Assembly: GCF_030064125.1 (NCBI RefSeq)
Contig: NZ_CP125957.1
Span: 6,430,001 to 6,494,000 of the forward strand
DNA length: 64,000 nt
Reading direction: 5' to 3'
From: Pseudomonas sp. G2-4
GTDB lineage: Bacteria > Pseudomonadota > Gammaproteobacteria > Pseudomonadales > Pseudomonadaceae
In this document: positions 1 through 9,147 of the stretch, in pieces
Position numbering within the stretch: the stretch's first letter is position 1
Layout: each line of letters opens with the position of its first letter
Translations under genes and position numbers: made by a program
Notes under the pieces: model-generated
Told to the model about the DNA's origin: nothing
The model's input: only the letters and a program-made list of their open reading frames with translations
Databases searched by the model: none

Positions 1-1128
1 GTCGTGGGTGCCTTCGTAGGTGTTCACCACCTCCAGGTTCACGAGATGACGAGCGATGCCAAACTCGTCGGAGATACCGTTGCCGCCCAGCATGTCCCGG
101 GCCATACGCGCGATATCCAGGGATTTGCCGCAGGAGTTGCGCTTCATGATCGAGGTAATTTCAACCGCGGCCGTGCCCTCATCTTTCATACGCCCCAGAC
201 GCAGGCATCCTTGCAAGGCCAGGGTGATTTCAGTCTGCATGTCAGCCAGTTTCTTTTGGATCAACTGGGTGGCAGCCAAAGGACGACCGAACTGCTGCCG
301 GTCCAGCGTGTATTGGCGAGCGGTATGCCAGCAGAACTCGGCGGCCCCCAAGGCGCCCCAGGAGATGCCGTAGCGCGCCGAGTTCAGACAAGTAAACGGT
401 CCCTTCAGGCCACGTACATCCGGGAAGATGTTTTCTTCCGGAACGAACACGTTGTCCATGACGATCTCGCCCGTGATCGAAGCACGCAGGCCGACCTTGC
501 CGTGAATGGCCGGCGCACTCAGGCCTTTCCAGCCTTTCTCGAGTACGAAGCCGCGGATATCACCCGCGTCGTCTTTGCCCCAGACGACAAATACATCGGC
601 AATCGGACTGTTGGTGATCCACATCTTGCTGCCCGTCAGGCTGTAGCCGCCTTCCACCTTGCGGGCACGAGTAATCATCGCGCCAGGATCGGAACCATGG
701 TTCGGCTCGGTCAGACCGAAGCAGCCGATCCATTCACCGGAAGCCAGCTTCGGCAGGTACTTCTGTTTTTGCGCCTCGGTGCCAAATTCATTGATCGGCA
801 CCATGACCAGCGAGGATTGCACGCTCATCATCGAGCGATAGCCGGAGTCGACGCGCTCCACTTCGCGGGCGATCAGGCCATAGCTGACATAGTTCAGCCC
901 ACTGCCGCCGTATTCTTCAGGGATGGTTGCTCCCAGCAACCCTACCTCACCCATCTCACGGAAGATCGCCGGGTCGGTTTTCTCATGGCGGAACGCTTCC
1001 AGTACCCGCGGTGCGAGCTTTTGCTGGGCGAACTGCTCGGCAGTGTCGCGAATCATGCGTTCTTCTTCGGTGAGCTGCTGGTCCAGCAACAATGGATCGA
1101 TCCAGTTGAAGCTCGCTTTACCGGCCAT
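1..1128 (-). CDS. gcdH: Glutaryl-CoA dehydrogenase, 3' end missing
   Basis: Flavin-dependent acyl-CoA dehydrogenase that converts glutaryl-CoA to crotonyl-CoA plus CO2 in the lysine/glutarate route. The minus strand is open from ATG at 1128 (start [15 protein letters not shown]) to the window edge, giving 376 codons. The family is about 393 residues, so only the last 15-20 residues should be missing. The reading frame has the N-terminal helical, middle beta and C-terminal helical composition of the family. A LysR gene is divergent, with 157 bp between the two starts, as for gcdR/gcdH in other pseudomonads. Product and symbol rest on family resemblance and this context. Confidence 0.9.
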   Translation of the reverse strand, partial: MAGKASFNWIDPLLLDQQLTEEERMIRDTAEQFAQQKLAPRVLEAFRHEKTDPAIFREMGEVGLLGATIPEEYGGSGLNYVSYGLIAREVERVDSGYRSMMSVQSSLVMVPINEFGTEAQKQKYLPKLASGEWIGCFGLTEPNHGSDPGAMITRARKVEGGYSLTGSKMWITNSPIADVFVVWGKDDAGDIRGFVLEKGWKGLSAPAIHGKVGLRASITGEIVMDNVFVPEENIFPDVRGLKGPFTCLNSARYGISWGALGAAEFCWHTARQYTLDRQQFGRPLAATQLIQKKLADMQTEITLALQGCLRLGRMKDEGTAAVEITSIMKRNSCGKSLDIARMARDMLGGNGISDEFGIARHLVNLEVVNTYEGTHD

Positions 1129-1285
1129 GAAAGAGTCCTCGCCATTTAGATGAAAAATCGTGGGTTGATCCTAGGCGCGGTTTCCTACAAGGGCAAACGA
1201 GGATTCCGCATGGTCTTGTGCTAATTTCTCACTCCGTAAATGCCATAAACCCCGTTTACGCCCATCTTGAGTGAGGCTTGTGTAT
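1129..1285. promoter_or_regulatory. gcdH/gcdR divergent promoter region
   Basis: Gap of 157 bp between two divergent starts. It must hold both promoters and, by analogy with other LysR systems, the regulator's binding site. I could not place a convincing -35/-10 pair or a T-N11-A palindrome. Confidence 0.5.
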
Positions 1286-2182
1286 ATGCGCCGTAAAATC
1301 CCCAGCACCGCCGCCCTGGTCAGTTTTGAGGCCGCCGCGCGCCACGAGAGCTTCACCAAGGCCGCGCAAGAGCTTTCTCTGACGCAAGGGGCTATTTGCC
1401 GACAGATTGCCAGCCTGGAAGATTTCCTCAGCGTGGAGCTGTTCCGACGCTCAAGACGCGGAGTCAAACTGACCGAAGCGGGCCTTTCCTATAGCCGTCG
1501 GATTGCCACCCAACTGGACGCCGTGGAGCGCGATACGCTTTCGGTGATGGGGCACACCGGCGCGAATGTGATCGAACTGGCCGTGGTGCCCACGTTCGGC
1601 ACGCAATGGCTGTTACCACGCCTCAAGGATTTCCAGCAGCAGCACCCGGAAGTCACCGTAAACCTGACCAACCGCACACGCCCCTTTCTTTTTGCGGATA
1701 CGGAGTTTGATGCTGCCATCTATTTCGGTGATGCGGACTGGTCCGGTACCGAATCCCACAAGCTGATGGGCGAAAATCCAATGCCGGTATGCAGCCCCGC
1801 CCTACTTGGCAACCAGAACAGTCTGACAGCGCAAACCATCGCCGAACTGCCCTTGCTACAACAAACCACTCGCCCGTATGCCTGGCGTCAATGGTTCAAC
1901 TCACAGAACCTGAACATCGCACGCGACCTGACAGGCCCGCGTTATGAACTATTCTCCATGCTTGCCCAAGCGGCCATGCATGACATGGGGATTGCGTTGA
2001 TCCCGCCCTTTTTGATTCAGCGGGAGCTGGCAGAGAAGCGTCTGGTCGTTGCCAACCGCAACGCACTGTCGAGTCTCAAGGCCTATTACCTGATGATTCC
2101 CGAGCGAAAGGTGGAATCCGCCTCTCTTCGGGCTTTTCGTGACTGGCTTGTGAGCGAAGCAATGAGCTATCACATTGATTAA
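1286..2182 (+). CDS. gcdR: LysR-type regulator of the glutarate gene
   Basis: 298-residue LysR-family activator. Residues 1-65 form the winged helix-turn-helix (recognition region around AAQELSLTQGAICRQIASLE). The rest is the effector-binding domain, beginning near VVPTFGTQWLLPRLKDF. The start is the ATG at 1286; an in-frame GTG at 1271 would add five residues not typical of the family. It is divergent from glutaryl-CoA dehydrogenase, so it most likely senses glutarate or a CoA ester and activates that gene. The DNA-binding role is well supported; the ligand is inferred from position only. Confidence 0.85.
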   Translation: MRRKIPSTAALVSFEAAARHESFTKAAQELSLTQGAICRQIASLEDFLSVELFRRSRRGVKLTEAGLSYSRRIATQLDAVERDTLSVMGHTGANVIELAVVPTFGTQWLLPRLKDFQQQHPEVTVNLTNRTRPFLFADTEFDAAIYFGDADWSGTESHKLMGENPMPVCSPALLGNQNSLTAQTIAELPLLQQTTRPYAWRQWFNSQNLNIARDLTGPRYELFSMLAQAAMHDMGIALIPPFLIQRELAEKRLVVANRNALSSLKAYYLMIPERKVESASLRAFRDWLVSEAMSYHID

Positions 2183-2616
2183 TAAGGGAAAAGCTAAAAC
2201 CAACTTAGGTAGTAAACTAAGCAAAGTCGCTACAGATATAACTATATGTCGCATTCAGTCATTCTGTTATGAAGTCAGTGCAGTAGGCTCTAAAGCGTTT
2301 AAATACATGGCTTTGAGCCATATCACGCAACGTATCAAGGCTTATTCATCTGGCCGATTGGAAAATTTGACACTTTGAGCTGGAGTCCTTGAAAAGCGCG
2401 GCCTACAAGGGATGCGACTCAATAATTGCGACATTCGGTCACAGGGTGACTTGTAGTTAATTTTCCGTCACACGCCATAATCCCTTGAAGGGCTGAATTT
2501 TCGCCTGCAAAATGCCGCGCCCCGCCTGGTTTGGCGGGATCGTGCTGATCGGCCGCCCCAACCGCACCATCCGAAGTGCCTGGGTTTACTCAATAAGATC
2601 ACGCAGGAGATTTGAC
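2183..2616. other. Intergenic region and leader before pntAA
   Basis: About 430 bp with no convincing gene. The first 200 bp are clearly more AT-rich than the neighbours. Nearer pntAA there is a possible promoter (TTGTAG at 2451, CATAAT at 2476, spacer 19, so weak) and a short hairpin CCCGCC-tggttt-GGCGGG at 2521-2538 in what would be the 5' leader. The ribosome-binding site AGGAGA lies at 2605-2610. Confidence 0.4.
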
Positions 2617-3738
2617 GTGCACATTGGTGTTCCCCTCGAAACCCAAACGGGTGAAACACGGGTTGCTGCTACCCCGGAAACCATCAAGAAACTGATCGGC
2701 CAAGGCCATAAAGTCACTGTTCAAAGCGGCGCCGGCATCAAGGCCAGCGTTATCGACAGTGCTTATGAAGCGGCGGGCGCAACCATTGGCAGTGCCAGTG
2801 AAGCGTTCGGTGCCGAACTGATCCTCAAGGTGGTTGCCCCCAGCGACAGCGAACTGACGTTGATCAAGAGCGGCACCGTTCTGGTGGGCATGCTCAACCC
2901 GTTCAACAACGAAACCATCGCCAAGCTGGCCGAATGTGGGATTACCGCTTTCGCCCTTGAGGCCGCGCCACGTACCTCCCGCGCCCAGAGCCTGGATGTG
3001 CTGTCGTCTCAAGCGAACATCGCCGGCTATAAAGCCGTGTTGTTGGCCGCTCATTACTATCCACGCTTCATGCCGATGCTGATGACCGCTGCGGGTACCG
3101 TGAAAGCGGCGCGCGTGCTGATTCTCGGTGCCGGCGTGGCCGGGCTGCAGGCGATTGCCACGGCCAAGCGCCTGGGTGCGGTGATCGAGGCTTCGGACGT
3201 GCGTCCGGCGGTGAAGGAACAAATCGAATCCCTCGGCGCCAAGTTCGTCGACGTGCCTTACGAAACCGACGAGGAGCGTGAGTGCGCCGTTGGCGTCGGC
3301 GGTTACGCCCGGCCCATGCCCGCGAGCTGGATGCAGCGTCAGGCCCAAGCCGTGCACGAGCGCGCCAAACAGGCCGACATTGTCATCACCACGGCGTTGA
3401 TCCCGGGCCGCAAGGCGCCGACGTTGCTGAGCGCCGAAACCGTTGCGCAGATGAAGCCTGGCTCGGTGGTCATCGACCTCGCGGCAGCCCAGGGCGGTAA
3501 CTGTCCGCTGACCGTGGCCGATCAGGTGGTGATCGAGAATGGCGTGACCATTTGCGGCCCGACCAACCTGGCCGGTGAAGTCGCGGCTGACGCTTCGGCG
3601 CTGTACGCGCGCAACCTGCTGGACTTCCTGAAGCTGGTCTTCACCAAGGAAGGTCAGTTCGACGTGAACCTGGAAGACGACATCGTCGCCGCGTGCCTGA
3701 TGTGCCGCGACGGCCAAGTCATCCGTAAAAACGCCTAA
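2617..3738 (+). CDS. pntAA: NAD(P) transhydrogenase subunit alpha 1
   Basis: 373-residue soluble NAD(H)-binding subunit (domain I) of the proton-translocating transhydrogenase, which makes NADPH from NADH using the proton gradient. Start is GTG at 2617, 6 nt after AGGAGA. The N-terminus (HIGVPLETQTGETRVAATPE) is the alanine dehydrogenase/PNT signature. The Rossmann motif GAGVAG is at residues 171-176. As in other pseudomonads, the E. coli PntA is split here into two proteins, so this gene ends after domain I. It is the first of three tightly packed genes (gap 15 nt, then a 1-nt overlap). Confidence 0.95.
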   Translation: MHIGVPLETQTGETRVAATPETIKKLIGQGHKVTVQSGAGIKASVIDSAYEAAGATIGSASEAFGAELILKVVAPSDSELTLIKSGTVLVGMLNPFNNETIAKLAECGITAFALEAAPRTSRAQSLDVLSSQANIAGYKAVLLAAHYYPRFMPMLMTAAGTVKAARVLILGAGVAGLQAIATAKRLGAVIEASDVRPAVKEQIESLGAKFVDVPYETDEERECAVGVGGYARPMPASWMQRQAQAVHERAKQADIVITTALIPGRKAPTLLSAETVAQMKPGSVVIDLAAAQGGNCPLTVADQVVIENGVTICGPTNLAGEVAADASALYARNLLDFLKLVFTKEGQFDVNLEDDIVAACLMCRDGQVIRKNA

Positions 3739-3753
3739 GCAGGGATTCAGACA

Positions 3754-4077
3754 ATGGAAGAGCTTATCTCCCCCGGTATCTACAACCTGATCATCTTCGT
3801 GCTGGCGATTTATGTCGGTTACCACGTGGTCTGGAACGTGACACCAGCATTGCACACGCCGTTGATGGCGGTGACCAACGCCATTTCGGCGATCGTGATC
3901 GTCGGCGCCATGCTCGCCGCCGCGCTGACCGTGACGCCACTGGGCAAGACCATGGGCACCCTCGCCGTAGCCCTGGCCGCCGTAAACGTGTTCGGCGGCT
4001 TCCTGGTGACGCGCCGCATGCTTGAAATGTTCAAGAAAAAAGCCCCGAAAGCCGTAAAAGAAGAGGCGCCCAAGTAA
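3754..4077 (+). CDS. pntAB: NAD(P) transhydrogenase subunit alpha 2
   Basis: 107-residue inner-membrane protein with an N-terminal membrane helix ([19 protein letters not shown]) and two more hydrophobic segments around residues 30-52 and 60-80, then a lysine-rich cytosolic tail. It corresponds to the membrane part of E. coli PntA and contributes helices to the proton channel with PntB. Its stop codon overlaps the start of pntB (TAATG), so the two are probably translationally coupled. Confidence 0.93.
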   Translation: MEELISPGIYNLIIFVLAIYVGYHVVWNVTPALHTPLMAVTNAISAIVIVGAMLAAALTVTPLGKTMGTLAVALAAVNVFGGFLVTRRMLEMFKKKAPKAVKEEAPK

Positions 4078-5513
4078 TGAGCATGAACCTGGTAACGACG
4101 CTCTACCTGATCGCGTCGATCTGCTTCATCCAGGCCCTCAAAGGCCTGTCGCACCCCACCACGTCGCGCCGTGGCAACCTGTTCGGCATGCTCGGCATGG
4201 CGCTGGCGGTGCTCACTACCGTGGGTCTCATCTATAAGCTGGGCGCTGAGCTTGCGACCGCCGGTATCGGCTACGTCATCGTCGGCCTGCTGGTCGGCGG
4301 CACCGCCGGTTCGATCATGGCCAAGCGTGTCGAGATGACCAAGATGCCGGAGCTGGTCGCATTCATGCACAGCATGATCGGCCTGGCTGCGGTGTTCATC
4401 GCCATTGCCGCCGTCGTCGAGCCACAGTCCCTGGGTATCGTCAAGCAGCTGGGTGATTCGATCCCGGCCGGTAACCGCCTGGAGCTGTTCCTCGGGGCAG
4501 CCATTGGTGCAATCACCTTCTCCGGTTCGGTTATCGCGTTCGGCAAACTCTCGGGCAAGTACAAGTTCCGCCTGTTCCAAGGCGCACCGGTACAGTTTGG
4601 CGGCCAGCACAAGCTCAACCTGATCCTGGGCCTTGCCACGCTGGGCTTGGGCCTGACCTTCATGTTCACGGGCAATCTAGGCGCGTTCGCCTTGATGCTG
4701 GCCCTGGCCTTTGTGCTGGGCGTGCTGATCATCATCCCAATCGGCGGCGCGGACATGCCGGTAGTAGTGTCGATGCTCAACAGTTATTCCGGTTGGGCCG
4801 CAGCGGGTATCGGCTTCTCGCTGAACAACTCGATGCTGATCATTGCCGGTTCGCTGGTGGGTTCGAGCGGTGCGATCCTGTCGTACATCATGTGCAAGGC
4901 GATGAACCGTTCGTTCTTCAACGTACTGCTCGGCGGTTTCGGTAACACGCCAGATGCCGCTGGCCCAGCTGGCTCAAAAGAAGCCCGTCCGGTGAAATCC
5001 GGCTCTGCAGACGACGCGACGTTCCTGCTGACCAACGCCGACACGGTGATCATCGTCCCAGGCTATGGCCTTGCGGTGGCCCGCGCGCAACACGCACTGA
5101 AAGAGCTGACAGAGAAGCTGACCCATCGCGGGGTGACCGTTAAATACGCGATCCACCCGGTAGCGGGTCGCATGCCTGGACACATGAACGTGCTGCTGGC
5201 CGAGGCCGAAGTGCCTTACGACCAGGTGTTCGAGATGGAAGACATCAACTCCGAATTCGGTCAGGCCGACGTGGTGCTGGTGCTAGGCGCCAACGACGTG
5301 GTCAACCCGGCGGCGAAGAACGATCCGAAGTCGCCGATTGCCGGCATGCCGATCCTCGAGGCCTTCAAGGCCAAGACCATCATCGTCAACAAGCGCTCGA
5401 TGGCCAGCGGCTATGCCGGTCTGGACAACGAGCTGTTCTATCTCGACAAGACCATGATGGTGTTCGGTGACGCCAAGAAGGTCATCGAAGACATGGTCAA
5501 AGCAGTGGAATAA
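4077..5513 (+). CDS. pntB: NAD(P) transhydrogenase subunit beta
   Basis: 478-residue beta subunit. The first 280 or so residues hold about nine membrane helices of the proton-conducting domain. The C-terminal third is the NADP(H)-binding domain III, with the characteristic VPGYGLAVARAQH and the later VLGANDVVNPAA segments visible. The length matches the family. It is the last gene of the pnt operon and is followed at 19 nt by a strong intrinsic terminator. Confidence 0.95.
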   Translation: MSMNLVTTLYLIASICFIQALKGLSHPTTSRRGNLFGMLGMALAVLTTVGLIYKLGAELATAGIGYVIVGLLVGGTAGSIMAKRVEMTKMPELVAFMHSMIGLAAVFIAIAAVVEPQSLGIVKQLGDSIPAGNRLELFLGAAIGAITFSGSVIAFGKLSGKYKFRLFQGAPVQFGGQHKLNLILGLATLGLGLTFMFTGNLGAFALMLALAFVLGVLIIIPIGGADMPVVVSMLNSYSGWAAAGIGFSLNNSMLIIAGSLVGSSGAILSYIMCKAMNRSFFNVLLGGFGNTPDAAGPAGSKEARPVKSGSADDATFLLTNADTVIIVPGYGLAVARAQHALKELTEKLTHRGVTVKYAIHPVAGRMPGHMNVLLAEAEVPYDQVFEMEDINSEFGQADVVLVLGANDVVNPAAKNDPKSPIAGMPILEAFKAKTIIVNKRSMASGYAGLDNELFYLDKTMMVFGDAKKVIEDMVKAVE

Positions 5514-5531
5514 TCCCGCCCGCTTCACCCT

Positions 5532-5557
5532 AACGCCCCGACTTGTCGGGGCGTTTT
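5532..5557 (+). terminator. Intrinsic terminator of pntAA-pntAB-pntB
   Basis: Perfect 10-bp stem AACGCCCCGA / TCGGGGCGTT with a 4-nt loop, running into TTTT. It lies 19 nt after the pntB stop. Confidence 0.9.
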
Positions 5558-5710
5558 GATTTGTATCAAGGGCCAATGTTACCGATCTGGTAATAATGTT
5601 TTGCCTGAAGCGCCCGTAATAGACGCCCAAAATGCGACTTTTGTAGCGGGTCGGGCACAGTGCGAATTCACTAGACTGCGCATCCTGCATCCAGCCCGAG
5701 ATAACCTCCC

Positions 5711-7204
5711 ATGTACCGTGACCGCATCCGCTTGCCTTCGTTGTTGGATAAAGTGATGAGCGCTGCCGAAGCAGCCTTGTTGATTCAGGACGGCATGACC
5801 GTCGGCATGAGCGGCTTTACCCGCGCCGGTGAAGCGAAAGCGGTCCCCCACGCCCTGGCCGAGCGCGCCAAGGTCACTCCGCTGAAAATCAGCCTGATGA
5901 CCGGCGCAAGTCTGGGTAACGATCTGGACAAGGAGCTCACCGAAGCCGGCGTGCTGGCGCGACGCATGCCCTTTCAGGTCGACAGCACGCTGCGCAAGGC
6001 GATCAACGCAGGCGAGGTGATGTTCATTGACCAGCATCTCTCGGAAACCGTCGAGCAAATGCGCAACGCCCAGCTCAAGCTGCCCGACATTGCTGTAATC
6101 GAAGCAGTGGCCATCACCGAGCAGGGTCATATCGTGCCGACCACCTCAGTGGGTAATTCGGCCAGTTTTGCTATCTTCGCCAGGCAGGTGATCGTAGAAA
6201 TCAATCTGGCGCATAACCCAAACCTGGAAGGGTTGCACGACATCTATATCCCGACCTACCGCCCGACCCGCACGCCGATTCCCCTGGTAAAGGTCGACGA
6301 CCGTATTGGCAGCTCCGCAATCCCGATTCCGCCGGAAAAAATAGCCGCTATCGTCATTACCAACCAAACCGACTCGCCTTCGACAGTCTTGCCACCGGAC
6401 AGCGATACCCAGGCCATCGCCGATCATTTGATCGAATTCTTCAAGCAGGAAGTCGCGGCTGGGCGCATGACCAACAAGCTCGGACCGCTGCAGGCCGGTA
6501 TCGGCAATATCGCCAACGCCGTGATGTGCGGGCTGATCGACTCCCCCTTCGAAGACCTGACCATGTACTCCGAGGTACTGCAAGACTCCACGTTCGATCT
6601 GATCGACGCTGGCAAACTGAGCTTTGCCTCGGGCAGCTCCATCACGCTGTCAGCTCGACGCAATACCGATGTCTTTGGAAATCTGGAAAAGTACAAAGAC
6701 AAACTGGTCCTGCGTCCGCAGGAGATCTCAAACCATCCCGAGGTGGTACGCCGCCTGGGCATCATTGCCATCAACACGGCTCTGGAGTTCGACCTGTATG
6801 GCAACGTCAACTCCACCCATGTCTGCGGCACGCGGATGATGAACGGCATTGGCGGTTCGGGAGATTTCGCCCGAAATGCGCACTTGGCGATTTTTGTTAC
6901 CAAGTCGATCGCCAAGGGCGGTGCGATTTCCAGTGTCGTGCCGATGGTCAGCCACGTGGACCATACCGAGCACGATGTCGACATCTTGGTGACCGAGATC
7001 GGCCTGGCCGATTTGCGCGGCCTGGCACCGCGGGAGCGGGCTCGCGTGGTCATTGATAACTGCGTACATCCTTCCTACCGCCAGGCATTGAATGAGTACT
7101 TTGAAGCGGCGTGCCTTTTGGGTGGACATACACCGCACATCCTGCGCGATGCACTGAGTTGGCACCTGAACCTGGAAGAAACCGGGCGCATGTTGGCCGT
7201 CTGA
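5711..7204 (+). CDS. Acetyl-CoA hydrolase/CoA-transferase family protein
   Basis: 497-residue protein of the acetyl-CoA hydrolase/succinyl-CoA:acetate CoA-transferase family (Cat1, AarC, ScpC relatives). These enzymes move CoA between short acids such as acetate, propionate and succinate. The N-terminal domain starts with the conserved MTVGMSGFTRAGEAKAVP region. The C-terminal domain carries the glycine-rich stretches LQAGIGNIANAV and GIGGSGDFARNA that line the CoA site. It has its own promoter gap after the pnt terminator and no operon partners. The substrate pair cannot be read from sequence. Confidence 0.87.
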   Translation: MYRDRIRLPSLLDKVMSAAEAALLIQDGMTVGMSGFTRAGEAKAVPHALAERAKVTPLKISLMTGASLGNDLDKELTEAGVLARRMPFQVDSTLRKAINAGEVMFIDQHLSETVEQMRNAQLKLPDIAVIEAVAITEQGHIVPTTSVGNSASFAIFARQVIVEINLAHNPNLEGLHDIYIPTYRPTRTPIPLVKVDDRIGSSAIPIPPEKIAAIVITNQTDSPSTVLPPDSDTQAIADHLIEFFKQEVAAGRMTNKLGPLQAGIGNIANAVMCGLIDSPFEDLTMYSEVLQDSTFDLIDAGKLSFASGSSITLSARRNTDVFGNLEKYKDKLVLRPQEISNHPEVVRRLGIIAINTALEFDLYGNVNSTHVCGTRMMNGIGGSGDFARNAHLAIFVTKSIAKGGAISSVVPMVSHVDHTEHDVDILVTEIGLADLRGLAPRERARVVIDNCVHPSYRQALNEYFEAACLLGGHTPHILRDALSWHLNLEETGRMLAV

Positions 7205-7522
7205 TACAGCTGGTTCACCGCTATGGCAAATACAGTTTCAGCCGCCCTCTGCAATTCTGGCCGATAGTTGCAAAAACTGTACTGCTGTACCGGTGTTTTC
7301 TTACAGTCTTTTCCCAGAAAATGCGACTCGATCACCTAAAATGCACCATTATCGTGCGCATAGGTACAGTTGCCTCAATATCGACCAGTACACCGCTCTT
7401 AAACAGTTAACTGGTCTCTTACAATACAAGTGAACTGTATCTACAGAGACTCGCCAAACGAGAGGAATATGGGCACCAGTAAACCACTACCTAATCCCGC
7501 CATAAGCGGAAGGATGTTCACC
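7205..7522. promoter_or_regulatory. Upstream region of the DUF1127 gene with GGTACAGTT-type boxes
   Basis: About 320 bp without a convincing gene. It holds repeated boxes of one type in both orientations: AACTGTACTG (7275-7284), CTGTACCGG (7285-7293), GGTACAGTT (7363-7371), the perfect palindrome CAGTTAACTG (7404-7413) and AACTGTAT (7433-7440). A further copy, CCGGTACAGTT, lies beyond the DUF1127 gene at 7896-7906. The clustering suggests binding sites for one regulator, possibly MocR-like, but its identity is not known from this window. Confidence 0.45.
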
Positions 7523-7738
7523 ATGGAACGTACACTCAGTTCCGAGCTGTTTTTCGAAGACAAAGCTGAAAAAAACCAGGCTTCCCTGCCTCTTCGCGTT
7601 ATCGCTAACCTGATGCTGTGGCAGCGCCGCATCGCCAGCCGCCACCAATTGGCTCGTCTGGATTCGCGCCTGCTGGCTGACGCCGGTATCAGCGAAGCAC
7701 AACGCTACGAAGAGCTGAGCAAGCCGTTCTGGCGCTAA
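7523..7738 (+). CDS. Small DUF1127 protein
   Basis: 71-residue protein with a C-terminal arginine-rich DUF1127 motif (RHQLARLDSRLLADAGIS). The family is very common in proteobacteria; some members elsewhere affect RNA turnover or phosphate and carbon metabolism, but no role is established for this one. The start MERTLSSELFFED at 7523 is preceded by GGAAGG at 9 nt. An ATG at 7469 behind GAGAGGAAT would add 18 residues and cannot be excluded. It is monocistronic with a strong terminator, and the upstream region carries the GGTACAGTT boxes. Confidence 0.8.
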   Translation: MERTLSSELFFEDKAEKNQASLPLRVIANLMLWQRRIASRHQLARLDSRLLADAGISEAQRYEELSKPFWR

Positions 7739-7798
7739 CTCAGCGTCGCTGGCCCTGACCCACCGGGTCCACCGCCAGCACCGAATTGAACAAACAAG

Positions 7799-7827
7799 AC
7801 CCGTCGTGGGAAACCACGACGGGTTTT
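7799..7827 (+). terminator. Intrinsic terminator of the DUF1127 gene
   Basis: Perfect 11-bp stem ACCCGTCGTGG / CCACGACGGGT around a GAAA tetraloop, followed by TTTT. Confidence 0.92.
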
Positions 7828-8066
7828 GTCGTTTCGGGGGCTTGGTTTTGATGCCCACAGCAAAAAATAACAGTTTCAATAGCTCGATAATTTAACCGGT
7901 ACAGTTTTGTTCCAGCGCCGCTATCAAGTCGCGTCCGGGTATTCAGAGGCTGTCAGCAAGCGCGTTCTGACCTAATATCGAACCTAACGTGGCGAAGCGA
8001 GTCGAGCATGCGTCTCCTCTTTCAGCTATACGCACCGGCCTCCCTCATTATCCAAGGAGTTTCATC
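7828..8066. other. Gap before the DUF2388 genes
   Basis: About 240 bp without a gene. It contains the CCGGTACAGTT box at 7896-7906. The promoter of the DUF2388 operon should lie nearer 8066, but I could not place it. The ribosome-binding site AAGGAG is at 8054-8059. Confidence 0.3.
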
Positions 8067-8384
8067 ATGAACCGTCTTCGTCTGCTCAGCGCCGCCGCCC
8101 TGCTGGCCGTAGCCTCCCAGTCCAATGCCAGCAGCTTCATCGTCACCACCGACTCCATCGTGGGCGCACTCAAGGCCACATCCGATGTCACCTCCGATGC
8201 CACCTCGTCGTTGCGGGACAATAAAATCGTCCAGGCCGCCCGTGATGACGCCGCCAGCTTCGTGGCCAGCGAAGGCGCCATCCGTGGTGTGAAACTGGAA
8301 AGCGCCCTGGATTACATCCGCCAGCAAGCGCCGCAGCTCAATGCCACCGACGCGCAGTTGGCCCAGGCCATCCTGGTTATTTGA
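8067..8384 (+). CDS. DUF2388 secreted protein, copy 1
   Basis: 105-residue protein with a signal peptide (MNRLRLLSAAALLAVASQ, cleavage expected after SNA) and a mature DUF2388 domain. The family core is visible as RDDAASFVASEGAIRG followed by LESALDYIRQ and the end LAQAIL. The start at 8067 has a good AAGGAG site. It is first of three tandem paralogues that lead into a DUF4105 gene. DUF2388 has no established function. Predicted location is the periplasm. Confidence 0.85.
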   Translation: MNRLRLLSAAALLAVASQSNASSFIVTTDSIVGALKATSDVTSDATSSLRDNKIVQAARDDAASFVASEGAIRGVKLESALDYIRQQAPQLNATDAQLAQAILVI

Positions 8385-8491
8385 TCCCCACATGAAACAT
8401 CGGGCCGCCAATGGTGTTCCGATGTTTCAGAGCTGGCTCTGGGCCGGGCGTTTGCGCTAGCCTTCGGACTCGCCATCAAACCTCGAGTCCT

Positions 8492-8800
8492 ATGCGTTTT
8501 TACTCAAATCTGTTCATCGCATCTTTCTTTAGCGTTTTCTGCTGGTCTGTCCCGGCCCGTGCCTTCGATGTGTCCACCCAGCAAGTGGTGGTCAGCGGCT
8601 ATGCCACGAGCATGGTGACCTCCGCGCCCTTCGACCATAAACTGATCGTCGCCGCTCACGATGACGCGGCGGCATTCATCGCCAGTGACGGGCAGCTACG
8701 AGGGGCACAACTGGAGTCGGCCCTGGATTACCTACGCCGGACCCGGCCAAAACTTCACGTCAGCGACCTTGAACTGGCACAAGCAATTCTCGTCCAATAG
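8492..8800 (+). CDS. DUF2388 secreted protein, copy 2
   Basis: 102-residue paralogue of the preceding gene. The N-terminal signal peptide ends near PARA; the core reads HDDAAAFIASDGQLRG, then LESALDYLRR and the same LAQAIL ending. It lacks the threonine-rich TSDATSS segment in the same form, so the N-terminal half diverges more than the C-terminal half. The gap to copy 1 is 107 bp and to copy 3 is 26 bp. The ATG at 8492 has no strong ribosome-binding site. Function unknown. Confidence 0.8.
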   Translation: MRFYSNLFIASFFSVFCWSVPARAFDVSTQQVVVSGYATSMVTSAPFDHKLIVAAHDDAAAFIASDGQLRGAQLESALDYLRRTRPKLHVSDLELAQAILVQ

Positions 8801-8826
8801 TTATCTTTATTCTCCGGAGTCGTTCC

Positions 8827-9147
8827 ATGCGTAGCCCGCTGATTGCTGCCACCCTAGGCCTGCTGGTGTTGGCCGATGTGGCCCAGGCACATACCCTGGT
8901 AGCCACCAGTAACATCATCGTCCGTGCCTCCCAGCGCACGATCGATTTCACGTCCGACACCAGCACATCCATCCGTGATTCGAAAGTCGTCCGTGAAGCC
9001 CATGACGATGCCGCCAGTTTTGTCGCCAGCAATGGTGAAATTCGTGGCGCTCATCTCGAGGCTGCCTTCGACACCTTGCGCACTCGCGTGCCGGAAGCGC
9101 GCGACGCCAGTGACCAGGTTCTCGCCGAAGCCATCCTCGCATTGTGA
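8827..9147 (+). CDS. DUF2388 secreted protein, copy 3
   Basis: 106-residue third paralogue with signal peptide (MRSPLIAATLGLLVLADVAQA), the core HDDAASFVASNGEIRG and the LAEAIL ending. A CCGGAG site precedes the ATG. Its stop codon overlaps the GTG start of the DUF4105 gene by 4 nt (GTGA), so the two proteins are probably made together. This coupling is the best evidence that DUF2388 and DUF4105 proteins act in one process. Confidence 0.85.
   Translation: MRSPLIAATLGLLVLADVAQAHTLVATSNIIVRASQRTIDFTSDTSTSIRDSKVVREAHDDAASFVASNGEIRGAHLEAAFDTLRTRVPEARDASDQVLAEAILAL

Noticed and set aside
4..1149. Plus-strand frame of 381 codons over gcdH
   Set aside because: Antisense shadow of the glutaryl-CoA dehydrogenase gene; the protein sequence is low in hydrophobic order and rich in His/Gln/Arg as such shadows are.
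2175..2378. 67-codon frame following gcdR
   Set aside because: Its composition is that of AT-rich intergenic DNA, there is no ribosome-binding site, and the frame starts within the end of gcdR.
2599..3855. Long minus-strand frame opposite pntAA
   Set aside because: High-GC antisense shadow; the plus strand encodes a complete, recognisable PntAA with conserved motifs.
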